Notes under the pieces: generated by a model
Told to the model about the DNA's origin: nothing
The model's database searches: none
The model's input: only the letters and a program-made list of their open reading frames with translations
Made by a program: the position numbers and the translations under genes
Shown here: positions 20,280 to 32,400 of the stretch, piece after piece
Numbering within the stretch: the stretch's first letter is position 1
How the letters are laid out: each line of letters opens with the position of its first letter
From: Echinococcus granulosus
Taxonomy: Eukaryota > Platyhelminthes > Cestoda > Cyclophyllidea > Taeniidae
Direction: 5' to 3'
DNA length: 64,000 nt
Assembly (NCBI RefSeq): GCF_000524195.1
Contig: NW_020170434.1
Coordinates: forward strand, 150,361-214,360

Positions 20280-23270
20280 ATGTCCGGTGAAAATTTTACT
20301 AAGGCAGTAAGTTTCCATTGTTTCCGTAATGCCCTATCAGTTTGTTAAGTTCTGCTTGGATTTGCTATTTTATGCAACTTTTCTTTGCATTCTTTTCCAA
20401 ACGCCGCTTTCAGTATACCGCGCAGTTAGTAGATTCGATTGGTTAACAAATTCGCCAATGGTTACACGCTCCCCTTGCAGGCAGGCAGCAGAAATTCAGG
20501 TTCTTGGTCGGGTTGTGAATGCGCGTCTATTGACGGGGGCGGTGACGCCCTGCCGTCCACCTCAGCGCAACGATCTCAGTGCATCACTACCACCGAGAGC
20601 ATCAACAGTCTCGAGGTCGTCTTGCGAGTATGTGACTGCTTTGGCGTTGGAGAATCATTTAAGATATTAGCGAATGCCTAACGCGTTTACCAATACCGTT
20701 GCCTTTAGATGAATTACAATTTCCCTATCCGATTTTAGCAATACGGATATGTGACACTTATTTTTCATTTATTTATGGCAAATGATTGAACCAAGCTGCT
20801 GGAAGAAGCCATAAAATATAGCAGTGGACAATTGGATGTTGGTGTCATATTGGAACAGTAAAACAATCGGGCCGTGGTGGGCGATTTTCCACTAGAACCT
20901 TAGAAGCGAACATATTAATAACTCTGTTCCACTGGAGACATTGTAAAGCAGAGCGGATGTATTCTTCGAAAAATTTATTCCTTTGTATTCTCCTCCTCTT
21001 CACTCAGATCCCAAACGCTGAGGAACGGACAGATGTCCACGATGTATACGATTCTTCCAACAGGATTTTTAGAACGTTTTTTATGGTAAAGTTTAAGCAA
21101 ACTGCTGGCGGAGCTACTGTTTACGCTCAGGCGGATGCACAAGTGGTCCTCTCACCTGATGTCCAATCTGCTCCTGGTTCTACCATTGTCACTTCTGTGC
21201 CTGGCAGTGATCATAATGACTACGGTGATCAACTTACCTTCCCGGTGGACAATGCAATTATGAATGGTGGTTTTAGTGATGACGATAAGATTGATGAAAT
21301 TATACAGCATTTGGAGCTAACCGAGTAAGTCTCTTGACATTGATTTTTTCGACTTTTTTCCACTCTCTAAAGACGGTGTTGTAAATTTTTCTGGTGTGGA
21401 TCCTGCACCTCTATTACTATCATTAATAATGAAGGGGTTATTGAGGCTGTTCAAGTTAAATCGAGACTTCCGAGGACGCTATCATTACGGTCAGGGTTGT
21501 CACTGTCGTACTGGTGCCCATGAAACACTGATATCATTCGGTTTTCTTTCTGTTGAGTGGGTGAGCGTCCTTTCACCGATCCGTACTCCTCTTGAAGCCC
21601 TCTGTAAGTGAGGATGTTTGCGCATTCGTCAAGATCATTAATACCTCAATGGATGGTGTTTGCATTGGTCAACTAATTGGGTGTCGACTGTTAGTAATGG
21701 GGCATACCGTTTGGAGTTACTATGGTCAGTCGTCCCATCCCTGTGGCTTAGCGCTTTTGAAGGTGTCTGTACAGTTGGATTTCCGTGGTTTTGCAACTTG
21801 CAAGGAACTTCATCACCACTGGCTGCTCGTGCGTGTTGTCACATGGCATCTTGATTAACGGTGTGTGGACTGGCACCAGCTGTCAGTACTCGTGATAGAA
21901 GACACTTGCGTACAGTCCCGTCACGGCAGCATCCTTTCGAATGTTCCTCGTAGCATTAGTAGCACTATCAGAACTCCTCGCACGCCCATCTATCTAAACA
22001 CATGCGTGTTCAGCATGGAGGTGGACACGATTTACCGCGTAGTAGCATGCCTAATTAAAGCAGCTACCACCACGTTCGTCTCATTTGGGACGTCTGGGCT
22101 CTTACCTTTTATGTTGGCCATCGAAACTACGACGATATGTCGTGTGGGAATAGCAAATAGATGTCTCCGATTTTCAGCCGTAACAGTGTATACCTTCATG
22201 AATCAAACGCTTTTTGCATTCCAGTATAGAGCGCCAAGTGGTTGATCGGTTGATCTCACTGGGTGATACCATTGAACAGCATTGCGGAGAAGAGATTGAC
22301 AAACTTCTGGCCAGTCTTCGGGTCATCCAATCTCCAACCGAGACACTTCGCAAAATTGCCGAGTAGTGAGTGCTCCTCTTCTATCCTCGACTACCCCTCT
22401 TCCCTTTTTTGGCGCTTTTTTACTAATTCTGCTGCACTCAGCATTTTTAAGGAAGCTCAATTAAACTGGGGTCGAATCCTCGTCTTCTTTTACTTCGTCG
22501 TTCGGTTCTTTCTGCGCTACGCGGCGGAACGTCTGGCGCAAGGTCTTGCCAACCTCGCTTCCATAGTTGCCAATGCTCTCAAGGATATCTGCACTGCTCG
22601 AATCTTCCAGTGGATAGCTGACCACGGCGGTTGGGTATGAAGAAGCCCTTAAGTTTTTCTCTAAAGTCTATGTGGTCACTTCTGCTTTTTCGATCATTAC
22701 GATGTGGTCGTATTCATGGGCCAGGACTGCTTGTCATATGCTGATTTTCAATCGAGGCGATCACAAAGCCAGCAATCCCAGTTGATTCGGGTGTACACAT
22801 CGTTTTATTTCCCATATTCGAGTGAATTTTACGGGCTAGTCACTGCTTGTGGAACCATTTGCCCAAAGTCAGAAACATGTGGTGTGAAATGTTATTTGTG
22901 TAGCTTTACTAGGGTAGTATGTAATTTCGACTCTCGCATGGTGCTTACTTCTCACTCCAACTTCTTTGGGTCCCGAGAGCAGTGGAAGGTTCATTTCTTC
23001 GCGTATTTCTTATGTTTAGGACATCTTCATAATTGACGTTTGTCATTTGTGGCTTTGATGGACTTGCTGGTGTGGGGGGCACGTGTGGGTGGATGTAAAA
23101 CCAAGGAAAAGTGGTTATTGGAATCCTCTTCATTTCAGCGTCGTCTTACACCCATCGGAGGCGCTATTGCACGAATTGAGAGCATCAAGCCCCTTTTGTC
23201 CTCCTTGACCTTCCTGATCCTTGCCCTTGGCACAGCATTTTTCTTGGCTCGGGCTCGAGCCTTCTTTTGA
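20280..23270 (+). CDS. BAK1: Bcl-2 family protein, Bak/Bax type
   Basis: Multidomain Bcl-2 family member that would act at the mitochondrial outer membrane in apoptosis. Exons are 20280-20306, 20481-20627, 21008-21324, 22225-22365, 22442-22634 and 23139-23270, giving 318 residues. An N-terminal helix-1-like motif (NRIFRTFFMVKF) resembles the EEVFRSYVFY helix of Bak. BH3 is VVDRLISLGDTIEQH (about 166-185) with the invariant Leu and Gly-Asp. BH1 is LNWGRILVFFYF (about 218-230). BH2 is RIFQWIADHGGW (about 264-275). The tail TFLILALGTAFFLA (about 297-310) followed by RARAFF is a typical C-terminal anchor. The order BH3-BH1-BH2-anchor and the Bak-like spacing favour a pro-apoptotic effector over Bcl-2 itself. 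The region between helix 1 and BH3 is longer than in mammals. Alternative donors at 22362 and 22365 are both in phase; the second fits the consensus better. The ATG at 20957 could start a shorter form, but the strong acceptor at 21007 argues for the longer one. Confidence 0.9.
21325..22224 (+). other. 900-bp intron of the Bcl-2 family gene
   Basis: Intron with a gtaagt donor and tttttgcattccag acceptor. Several open frames occur in it (for example 21592-21858 and 21865-22245), but none has family features and the flanking exons join in phase without them. Confidence 0.65.
22635..23138 (+). other. 504-bp intron of the Bcl-2 family gene
   Basis: Intron between the BH2 exon (donor gtatga) and the tail-anchor exon (acceptor tttcag). 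Nothing else was recognised in it. Confidence 0.7.
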
Positions 23271-26127
23271 AATTCCGTCGAATTCTTTTTATCGTACCAT
23301 CTTCATACCTTTTCCCTTCCGAGTACCTAAAACCACAGTCACCAGCATGGACCCGTGCTTTTTTAATTGGCCTTTTTTGCCCATCGCGATTTTAAACTTT
23401 CATACCACCTTTTTCGTATGGCCGCTTCTATACTTTTTATTGGTTAGATTTGCTCATGGCAATAAAAAATGAGCAACTACCTTGTTTTGTAAAGTCGGGA
23501 TAGCGGTTTGCTTGAAGTAAGCATCTGGGTGTGGCCTGTCGGCATTGGGGACCAATGGAATTACGTCCCCTGGACTGATCAACAGATCTACGGGCGTACC
23601 CCGACGTGATGCTGCAGGTGAGCAATCAAGCAGCTTCCATGGTTGTGAGGCAGTAAAATTGGCATTTGCTGGACGCTCAGTCCGAAAGAAATCACTCTTG
23701 ATGTAGTTGGTGCTCTGACTTTGAAAAGCCTAGGAATTAGTCAACACCGGCTACATGATGACAATTAAAGTGTTCCAATTACTCGCATAACCATGTGGAT
23801 GTTTACTACTCGTTGATTTTCCTCAGAACAACTTGTTGAAAGGGCAATCGGCGGTCAAAAGTTGGCTTCTCCGTCACCACCACAGGTAGAGGTACACCCG
23901 AGTTGGAATCCGATTTACTTGCTCCTGTTCGTGCGGAGGCCGCACGCACAAGCTTTCACGGTGCCAGACAAAAGTGGTGAAAGAATGCTCTTCTGCTCAA
24001 CAGTGAGACACCCGAATGGGGTTAGTGTTTCAAGAAGCCCTGTGCGCTACTTTGCCCCGCAATCAAACCGGCTGCAGGCATGTTAAGGCTGATGATGACC
24101 AGCTTTGAAGCGAAGTAGGCTATACCGGCAAGTCTTTGCAAGCCAAAGTCTTATGGATGTTGGTGAGGCTCTGAGTTAAATGAGTATGTGCCGACGTAGG
24201 GGATTGAGTTGAAAATGAGTGTGAATTCCATGTCGCGAAGTGCCTTGTATTCTGCAACCTTGGAGGAACTTTTGCTTTCAGCTGTGCACGCTTTTCCAGA
24301 TTCCCAAAATATAGTAGAAGTGTTGGTGGCGTTGGATTTGGCTGAAGTTTGACATCTCGGATTACGCCGTTTGAGGTGGCGTGGAAGTCTATTTGGGCGA
24401 ACAAACTTACTCCAAAAGGGATGGCAGTTTTAATCCTATTGGTTGGATACTCGTCTTTAACGTGCTGACGTGATTGGCTGCACTTTTGGCGACTTTTGAC
24501 ACCTTCTTCAGGTCAATTGTCAAATGACATCACACTTGTTCGACTGTCAACACTACTGGTGAAACCTCCTGGTTTCTCAATACTCACCATGGGGATTTCA
24601 TTCTCTTCTTGCGGTTGATTACATTCCTCGAAGAGACATACAACCACCGGAAGCACCACGAACGTCACTCCAGAGGAGATGCGCATGGTAGATTGTTATC
24701 CCTCTATATCGTACAATTTCCATGAAAGAGATTTCCGTCCTCCTCCCCCCAAGCTTTCGTTATAAGCGTGTCTCTAAATAAACGCACCAATGTGTGGATC
24801 GGTCAGTGCCTGTAGCAAATCATCCACTGGTTGTATTTTTCCGTCTCTTCCAACCACCAAACCTTTACAATCGTTGGATTCCATAATTCCACGGAGTTAA
24901 GTGAGGCATTGACCGGACAAAATGTACCCGACCACCACCGCAACTCATTGGACAGCCTCAGATTGTTGTGCAATTCCCGTATTTACATTATTTGCAACAG
25001 TTTCTAAGATCTAAAAACATTTTCATCCATTAGTAGTTGTGTTGACCCTTAAGACGGGCAGAAATGACTTATGACAAGCATTTACTGCCCTTTTACCCAT
25101 CCTATGGGACACAAGGGGTGTATTTAATTTTTAACACAAAATATTCGAATACTACTTGCAGGAAAATAAGTAGAGTGCACATCTCGATCAAATGCTAGGC
25201 ATTTTCGACGGACTGATACGCCCGCACGATCGTGCGTCAGTGACGGTGACTGCGCCCGCCAACAAAGCAGTTATCCAGTGCTGTGAACACGAGTCCATCT
25301 CCTGGAACGTCTGATTCTGACCACTAGATCAACGCATGGCACGGAGTGAAATCGCACAGGACCCGAGTCTGCCCGCTGGGAGCAGTGAATGCAGTCACCT
25401 GAGGAAGAATCAACCGAATTTGATTGCCAACGTACAAAGCACAAATTCACGCTTCTCATCTCACTATATGCACCCTAAAGTGATTCAGCTGAGAAGTATC
25501 ACCACAACCGCACTAACCTAGCCCCGAGTAATTTCCACCTAAATGCAATGCCTCAAAGTTCACAACTTCCAAAACTGTATCGAAATGGAACGAGGCGAGA
25601 CGATATATGAACCACCAAGTGCAGTTTGAAGTCCTTAAACCCTGAGGTCTCTGTTGGATTTGAAATCACTTCACAACAACCACGACGCTGGTGTTTTGCA
25701 GCGACCGTACTTCTTTACCCAGCCGCTGCTATAGGAAACTTGCTCATATGGGGAACCATGACTGCATGCGATAACTTGAGGTCATTGAAGTTGGTTCTAC
25801 CAACGCCTAGTTGCATTAAATAAATTGCTTAGGGCAAGGAGTTGCTATTAGAAAACAGTGCAACCCAAAACTACAGCGAGGAATTCATTTTAAAAGAGTG
25901 TATGGAGACATAAAAACAAGTGCTTATAATCAGGTAACACCCGACCTATGGTCTCAGCGCAACTACTCAAATAGTGGGAGTAGCGAGTGAACTGCAACAC
26001 TTTGTCTTGAAAAAAACTGAATAAGTGGACGCGGGTCGCGCCGTCATACGCACAAAAATAAGTGGATGCGACTTATATCACAAAAATCAGTAATTTGAGC
26101 TGTACAGGAAGACGGAGAGCGGTGACT
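23271..26127. other. Intergenic region, no gene supported
   Basis: Apart from the 3' UTR of the Bcl-2 family gene, this 2.9-kb stretch shows only short open frames without family features. A minus-strand segment at 24120-24404 is open in two frames but lacks good splice borders and a recognisable product. The last part should contain the 3' UTR of the NAA60 gene. Confidence 0.5.
23461..23466 (+). terminator. Polyadenylation signal AATAAA, Bcl-2 family gene
   Basis: Canonical AATAAA about 190 bp after the TGA stop of the Bcl-2 family gene. Confidence 0.5.
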
Positions 26128-28294
26128 TCAAAGCGAATGAGTGAGAAAGGAAGTGGTGGTGGTGGTGGTGGTATCCGGGGCAGGCGATGGGGACGGAGAG
26201 TGTTGCCAGGGTAGAATCCTCGAGACCTTGAAAAAACTGCTCTGATGCGAGAAGCAGGGCCCAAAAAGAGCTGAGATGGCTCCCTTCAGGCGCAAAGCCA
26301 CCTGACCGATTAGAGTTACTGTGGCCGTGCGTGTGGCACAAAAGTGTTGGCGTAGCCAATGAAGACATTCTTGCCTATTCATGCAGTCGAGTTAGGGAAC
26401 TTGTTTAACAAAAGTAACCGCTAACATCGGAGAGGCGAAAGTTTCTAAGTAAAGCAGCTGAGAATCCCTACAAGACCCTCTAAATGAAACAGCATCCAGC
26501 CCGTTACATGCATTAATAGCAGCAGGATCGCGGGTCCTGTTGTTAAATGTTTAAGTCAACTAAAGACTAGATTCCGAATGAGTTTTACAGGCAACCAAAG
26601 ATTCTATGAACAATACAACAGAGAATTTTAGAAAAAAAAAGTGGTGCTACAGAACAGTAAATGGCAAGGATACGTAAAAGAGCGCTGTGGGTAGCCACCG
26701 TTGCAGTAAAACACACAGCAAATGCCGTCAGCAACGCGACCCTCGATGAGATAGCACCGCGGTACGAGATGATGTAGACTGAAGCCTCGGTGTCGATAGA
26801 AACACAGTGCGACGCGATTGGTGCACTCGGTGTGTAGATAGACCGCACGACAGGGCAAGTAGGTTCGGTGTTGTTGCCACAACCATCGAACAAACATGAC
26901 CTGATGTGGACTTAACTGAAGCGCTGATGACATCTGTTGGGATAAGTTGCCAAAATGTGTCTATTTAATGCACTCAAAGTGGGACAATATTCTGAAGCCA
27001 ATCTCACTGACATACAGGGTCATCGGATTCGAGGAGTGGCTGATACTGCAAGGTGCTATTGACAGCGGCGGCGCAGCTTGAAAAGTGCCTTTGCCTTTTT
27101 GCGTGATTAAGAATCACGGAGAGGAGAAGAGACCCTAGGTGTAGAGAAGGAACACTTTACAAGACCCAACACCAAAGCCGAATGTGGACTAATAGTCCGA
27201 ATTTTACTCCGTATCAGTTATTACGCAGCTGTAGTCGCAAGTTCCAATGCGAGTCATTCAGTGCTTCCTTCTAGTAGAGTATTAGATTACAGGTCTCTTT
27301 TCCATGCGTGTTCTTTAACACCTATCCAGAAATTCGTAGAAATGACAATAATTGTTGAACTCAGGAGTCAAGTTTGCCAACATAAAAACGGAAGCTGGCA
27401 TCTAACAATCCTAGTAGTGCTGGTAAATTATGTGAGAATTGAAGACGCATTTAGAGCTTCTGCAGCATCATAACAGTCCACATTCGAGCACCGAAGCGGG
27501 TGGATAGATAAAAAGCTGTATGACCATGCAATTCCTAACACTCAGCACTTTATTTCACCCTACTTAAACCTGTTTTATTGCTGTCGGTGACGTTGTGAAG
27601 GGGACAAAAATAAGCGTGCCCATAATTTAAAGAGCTCATTATTGTCCGCGATCAAAAAGAAATTATGATTTGCATGAATAAAAGCCACATTAAAGAGCAG
27701 CAAGTTCATACAGGAGATTTCATAGCTAATGTACACATAAAATAACTTAAAACCAAATTGATAACCCCATTCAATAGCCAATGCATAATTAACCAGTAAG
27801 GAGCATCAATTAGCAATTTAAAAAGACTATGTGAGTTGTAGAAAGTACAAGACAAACCTACCAATGCCACATTTGCGATACCGTGATGTGACAGCTAAAC
27901 TGAGGATGTACATTACAACCGAATCAGCCGCTAATCGTGGATGAATGATTGTTCGATCCTAGCGGAAAAGAGAAAGAGTAAAGATAAATGATTTCGAAAC
28001 AAGGCCGGGAAGTGAGAAGAAACTCACAGCCACTTTGCAACTGCTGAGGGCGCGATACTCGGCTACGATAAGACCAACAATATTCTCCTCCTCCCCTCGC
28101 AAAATCTCAAATTGACGGTAGTTGGCGAGAGGAAGGCAAGCAAGAAGGGTGAGATAGCGGCCGGTGCAGACTACTTCACTGTACCATAGATCCGGATAGC
28201 GCACAGGGAAACACTCAATGCAGAGGCGCTGAATTGCCCCGATATCAGATGGACGCGCCAAACGTAGCTCAACTGCACTAACTACATCTGACAT
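26128..28294 (-). CDS. NAA60: N-alpha-acetyltransferase 60 (NatF / Golgi-associated GNAT)
   Basis: GNAT-fold acetyltransferase that in animals acetylates N-termini of transmembrane proteins from the cytosolic face of Golgi membranes. Exons on the minus strand are 28028-28294, 27862-27958, 26674-26923 and 26128-26374; phases fit and give about 286 residues against 242 in human. Exon 1 (VELRLARPSDI, CFPVRYPDLWYSEV, NIVGLIVAEY) matches the human N-terminus (VSLRLLCHDDI, WFPIEYPDSWYRDI, AIVGMIVAEI). Exon 2 has YILSLAVTSRYRKCGIG, including the acetyl-CoA binding R-x-x-G-x-G/A motif. Exon 3 has AVYLHTECTNRVALCFY and YCNGGYPQ, matching AIYLHVLTTNNTAINFY and YINGGHPP. The segment between GIG and AVYLH differs from the SLLLESL helix of the family, so the start of exon 3 or a missed small exon is the weakest point. 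The C-terminal exon has a hydrophobic stretch (LKGAISALFGPCF) and an eight-Thr run from a GGT repeat. Confidence 0.85.
26153..26172 (-). repeat. GGT trinucleotide microsatellite in coding sequence
   Basis: About seven GGT units on the plus strand; on the minus strand it reads ACC and encodes a Thr run near the end of the NAA60 model. It is likely length-polymorphic. Confidence 0.7.
26924..27861 (-). other. Long intron of the NAA60 gene
   Basis: Stretch of 938 bp between exon 2 and exon 3 of NAA60. I searched it for an exon coding the conserved helix after the acetyl-CoA loop and did not find one with proper splice borders and phase. An open frame at 27575-27781 (minus) reads through this region but has no NAA60 similarity. 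Confidence 0.5.
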
Positions 28295-29498
28295 CCTAGA
28301 ATAAATTGAAAATTTGGAAAAAAACAGTTTGGCGAAATTAAGAAAGCAGCATAAATTTAGACTGACACAAATAAGGCAGCAGACGACCATCAGGATAACA
28401 TTAAAAACAGGAAATAATGACTAAAAAGGCCATTTACTCTAGAGGTGATGCCCGGAACAGGATTATGGACTTAGAAAATAGCGACTGAATTCCATGCGAG
28501 CACAAATGGAGCAGCGCATCATTTCGTGCACACTGCCATTCGTCAGCATAAGAAATCCATAAAACCCGGTATCATTGATAGTAAATGGGAAAAAAAAACA
28601 CTCATAATGTCATTTAATACTAGCCTTTTAGCTGTTGTTTTCTACTTAACGTATTTTACATAATCAAAATTTAACTAGCATTTTAACTAGTAAATAACTA
28701 TTTATAAAATTTAACAAGGATGGCAAGAATGCTACTTATCTTCCATGTTAAAGCAAATCACAAAGTGTTGAACAAAAGCAAAGCATCTGATTTTTGGTCT
28801 TCTTCAGCCAAGCCTTACTACTCTTAACCCTTCACTGTATGCCTCCTCAAGCTGTGCACCCATCTGCACCAAGTCATTTCCACCATCCTGCACCATACGG
28901 CAACACAATCGTGCATCAAGGTGTTGTAGTAAAATCGTCCATCCCAGTTTACATCCATCGTAGCTCCACCATGCCATCGACTCTGCTTTCCTCTCACCCA
29001 TCAGCTAGTTTAGCTCCTCAGGCAAGACGGAGGGCCAAATTTGCCTGTTCTATGGCCTAACACAGAACGCCAAATCCATCCCCTGACCAAGCGCACCCTA
29101 AATCCTCATTTTTCCTCCCGCTAACATGTTCACACGTCGTTAAAAAGGTCCTGACGGCCACTACTGCATAGTCCACGACAGTTCGACAATTCCCGAGAGG
29201 CCACTTCCACAAATCTCCCGATCTCGACATCGACCCCCGCGTCCAATCGCGGACAGAGACGCCCAACTTCGCTAAATGCAGGTAAGACGTCGCAATGCGG
29301 CTCCAGTATGCGCACTTCCACGAAGGAAAACTGGAGGCGCATGGATAAAGCAGTATAAAATGACAGTATATTGTAGACGTGAGAGACCCAGCTGTCAAGT
29401 AAAATGCATACACAATTAGGAGAGTCAAGAGATACAGGACAGACACACAGAGAGAGAATTAATAAAGGAGGAAACAGAGAAGAGGTAAACGACGGACT
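28295..29498. other. Intergenic region between NAA60 and the disordered-protein gene
   Basis: No coding exon is supported. A splice acceptor directly in front of the NAA60 start (ttctag, then GATG) suggests a non-coding first exon of NAA60 in this stretch. The right part should carry the 3' UTR of the gene ending at 29499. Confidence 0.45.
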
Positions 29499-32400
29499 TT
29501 ATCGGTTGGTGGTGGTGGCGGTGGCAGCGAAGGCGGAGGAGGAAACGGGAGCAGGCGCGAGAGGCGGAGGCGAGGGGAGCGGAGGAGACTCCGTAGACGC
29601 ACTCTCGACAGCAGCCAAGGTAGTAAAGTGATGAGAGGTCTCCGACACTCCCACTGAGAGGGAAGCCGACGCGCTGGAGGAAGGAGACGGTGGCTCCGGT
29701 GTGAAGTATTGATCTGCAGCCGACATCGTGTCCACTGAAACACATAAACACACATGCAGACGTCAAGGCAAGTACAGGATAAGCTGCCAAATGGAAGCAA
29801 TTCCAACCCGCCCAATAGAAAGCCGTTGAAATTTGGGGGAATCATGCGAGTGCAGTCATGCGGAAAGGCGGAGGAGTAGCATGCATAAACAACACCGACG
29901 CAGACGACGTAGACTTGGAAGCCGAAACCGACGACGAACCTTGGTCTACGAGGCTGCAGAAGCTGGAAGAAGCCACCGAAGCAGTCTCAGACGCCCGTGT
30001 GGCGGGAAGGGAGGAGGAGAGGGGCAGGGCAGCTGCCGTTGTCGATGCAGACACTGACGAACCGCCCTGTGTTGTTGCAGCCCGACGTCGAGTTGAATGC
30101 TGGTGGTGCTGCCGCTGCTGCTGAACATCAGACGTCTGCTGTTGCTGCTGCTTCACCTTGGAAATCGTGAGAGAGGATGTCGAAGAGGACGAGGTTGAGG
30201 AGGCAGCCTCATCCCTTGACATTGTCGTTGTCGACGTAGTCCTCTTCTTGGCCTCGACGTCAAGAAGTGCGGCAGGAGCAGCAGAAGGTGGCTCGGTGAG
30301 GCCTTCTAGTACAACCAAAAGGCTTCACAACTTCTAAAGCGACACACAACTAACGCACTCTACCACGACAAACCAACGGATGTCATTCCTACATGTAACA
30401 GACGGCACACAATTCGTGCTCCAGCCCGCACGCCACTAATCAAGACGACAGGCGGTGGCGGTGGTACGTGCATGCAACAGCATGTAGTGAGGAGCGAATG
30501 GTTCTGTGAAAATGCGCAAAAAAACCGAATTCGCAGTCATCTGCCGCAGCACAATGCAGTGCCACGTTTCAAGGACAGCTGTATGCGAGAACCAATAACA
30601 ATCCCCGTTCGCAGCTTCTGCCGGCAACGTTCAACCCGTGCGTCGAAGACGCCCGATGGATGCATCTTCAGGAAGTAAAACTTCCTGTGGGAGTGGTTCA
30701 CAAAAATTACCCCATACAAGGCACCAGGATGCCTTTCAGCACTGTAGCGTTGATGGCAAAGTGAATCAGACTGACCCAGAGTCCATCAACCCAGCTGTCA
30801 AAACTTCTGCACCGCGACTGCTTTGCTTTCCAACTATTAATTGAACACTGACAAGCAACCGCGCAGAAGAGACGGCGCTTGCGCTCCTCTCAGTTTACCA
30901 CAAACGCCATTTATAGATAAGAAAGGGAGAAGGCAAACGTACCCGCATTCTTTTTGCCATTGGCTACAGGAGCAGCAGCTGACGTTGGTTTGGAGGTGTC
31001 GGCGGATTTGAGAGAGAGGGAGTGCATTTCAGCAACTGGCACTGCTGCTGTTTCGGCGACTTTGCTGCTCGCCTCGGCGACGGGAGAGGTTGCAGCAGAG
31101 GTCACAGAAGCGGCGGCAGGAGACGTGGGCGATACAATTGGACGCGACGGGTAGGTGTGTCGTGGTCCTGAGGCATGAAATGCAAAACCCCGATGGGAGC
31201 AAAATTCGCCTCCAGTGAGGTGGAAACAAAAAGGTGGTCAGAGCGACTAGTCTAGCTGGTTAGGTCTATGCACTAAGATTTGCACCACACTTACTCCGCC
31301 TAGGCTGTAGTGGCAAGTAGTGGGGCATCGAGAAACCTAAAAAAGTCAACATTTTTGGAAAAAAGGAAGGTTAGTTAGTTCTCCAGTAAGAGGAGGGAAA
31401 AGGGGGGGAGGAAAAGACAACAAATTTGCTACAACTTTGTGCGTGTGTGCACGCTCAGTAAACGAAGGGGGAAGTGGTGTCAGCAACGATAGCGTTGAAT
31501 GAGCCGCTTTTGTGGAGCAATAGCTTTAAGCACACAGTGAGGAGAGAAAAGACGAATATGTTTACATAAGGCACGAATACAGCTCCTGGGGGAGTGGAAG
31601 GTAAAGGAAGACAAATTTTTGCACAACTTGATCGAGCCAATGTGATGCCAGATCCAAAAAAGTAGCTGGAAAAACCCTGATGAGGCATCAAAAATGGACC
31701 AGTTAGTTTTTAATCACAAAGATAACATCAGTGTTGTTTCATGGTCATGCAGATGGAACCATTCATGTGAGACACTACTCAGAGGCGAATCGATGAGGTT
31801 CTTTGTTACAATACAGGCGACACTAACGTGAGAGGGAGGTAACCCCGATGAATAATGATGACTAAATAAGTGAAAGGATTGACGCCAAACCCCATTAGCC
31901 GCTGCTGGTGCATGTTTTCGGTGCCAGAAAATGTCAACGGTGAAAAGTTTCCCTCTAACTCAAAGGCAGGACAGTAGGATTCAAACTCGCATCAGTTCAA
32001 AGCGATGCAACCAAACTTTCGCGGTAAAACTTTTACCTTACGATAAAAAAACAAGAGACTCGCCACTTGTGTAGTTGATAAACACGACACTACCTCGCTT
32101 TCAATCAGGTAGGACCCAATGACCGCATTTCGAAGCAGATCGAGGCGACCTCACTTAGAAGTTTGCGTGAAGAAGAATGCTAACCGACACGAGGCATCTC
32201 TCACGGCAAGTAAAAATTCCATACAGCACCTTCGAAGACTAACCCAAATCAACTTACGATTTTAAAGGTACTGCTTGAGACATGAAATTGCTGAGACCTC
32301 AGTCCAGCCCTATGTAAGCTTGTGATGCGATAACGCTTACATTTATCGAATGAGATAGCTTCGACAATAGTTCCCGCATTCGCCGTTAGTTCACATCAGA

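Noticed and set aside
20957..21007. Apparent signal peptide (MYSSKNLFLCILLLF) before the Bcl-2 family exon
   Set aside because: It overlaps the polypyrimidine tract of a strong splice acceptor at 21007; hydrophobic codons are expected from such a tract, and upstream exons join there in phase.
24120..24404. Minus-strand segment open in two frames
   Set aside because: Neither frame resembles a known protein and no consistent splice borders or start codon were found.
29404..30124. Plus-strand frames rich in Arg, Gly and Ala opposite the disordered-protein gene
   Set aside because: They are antisense shadows of the low-complexity minus-strand exons.
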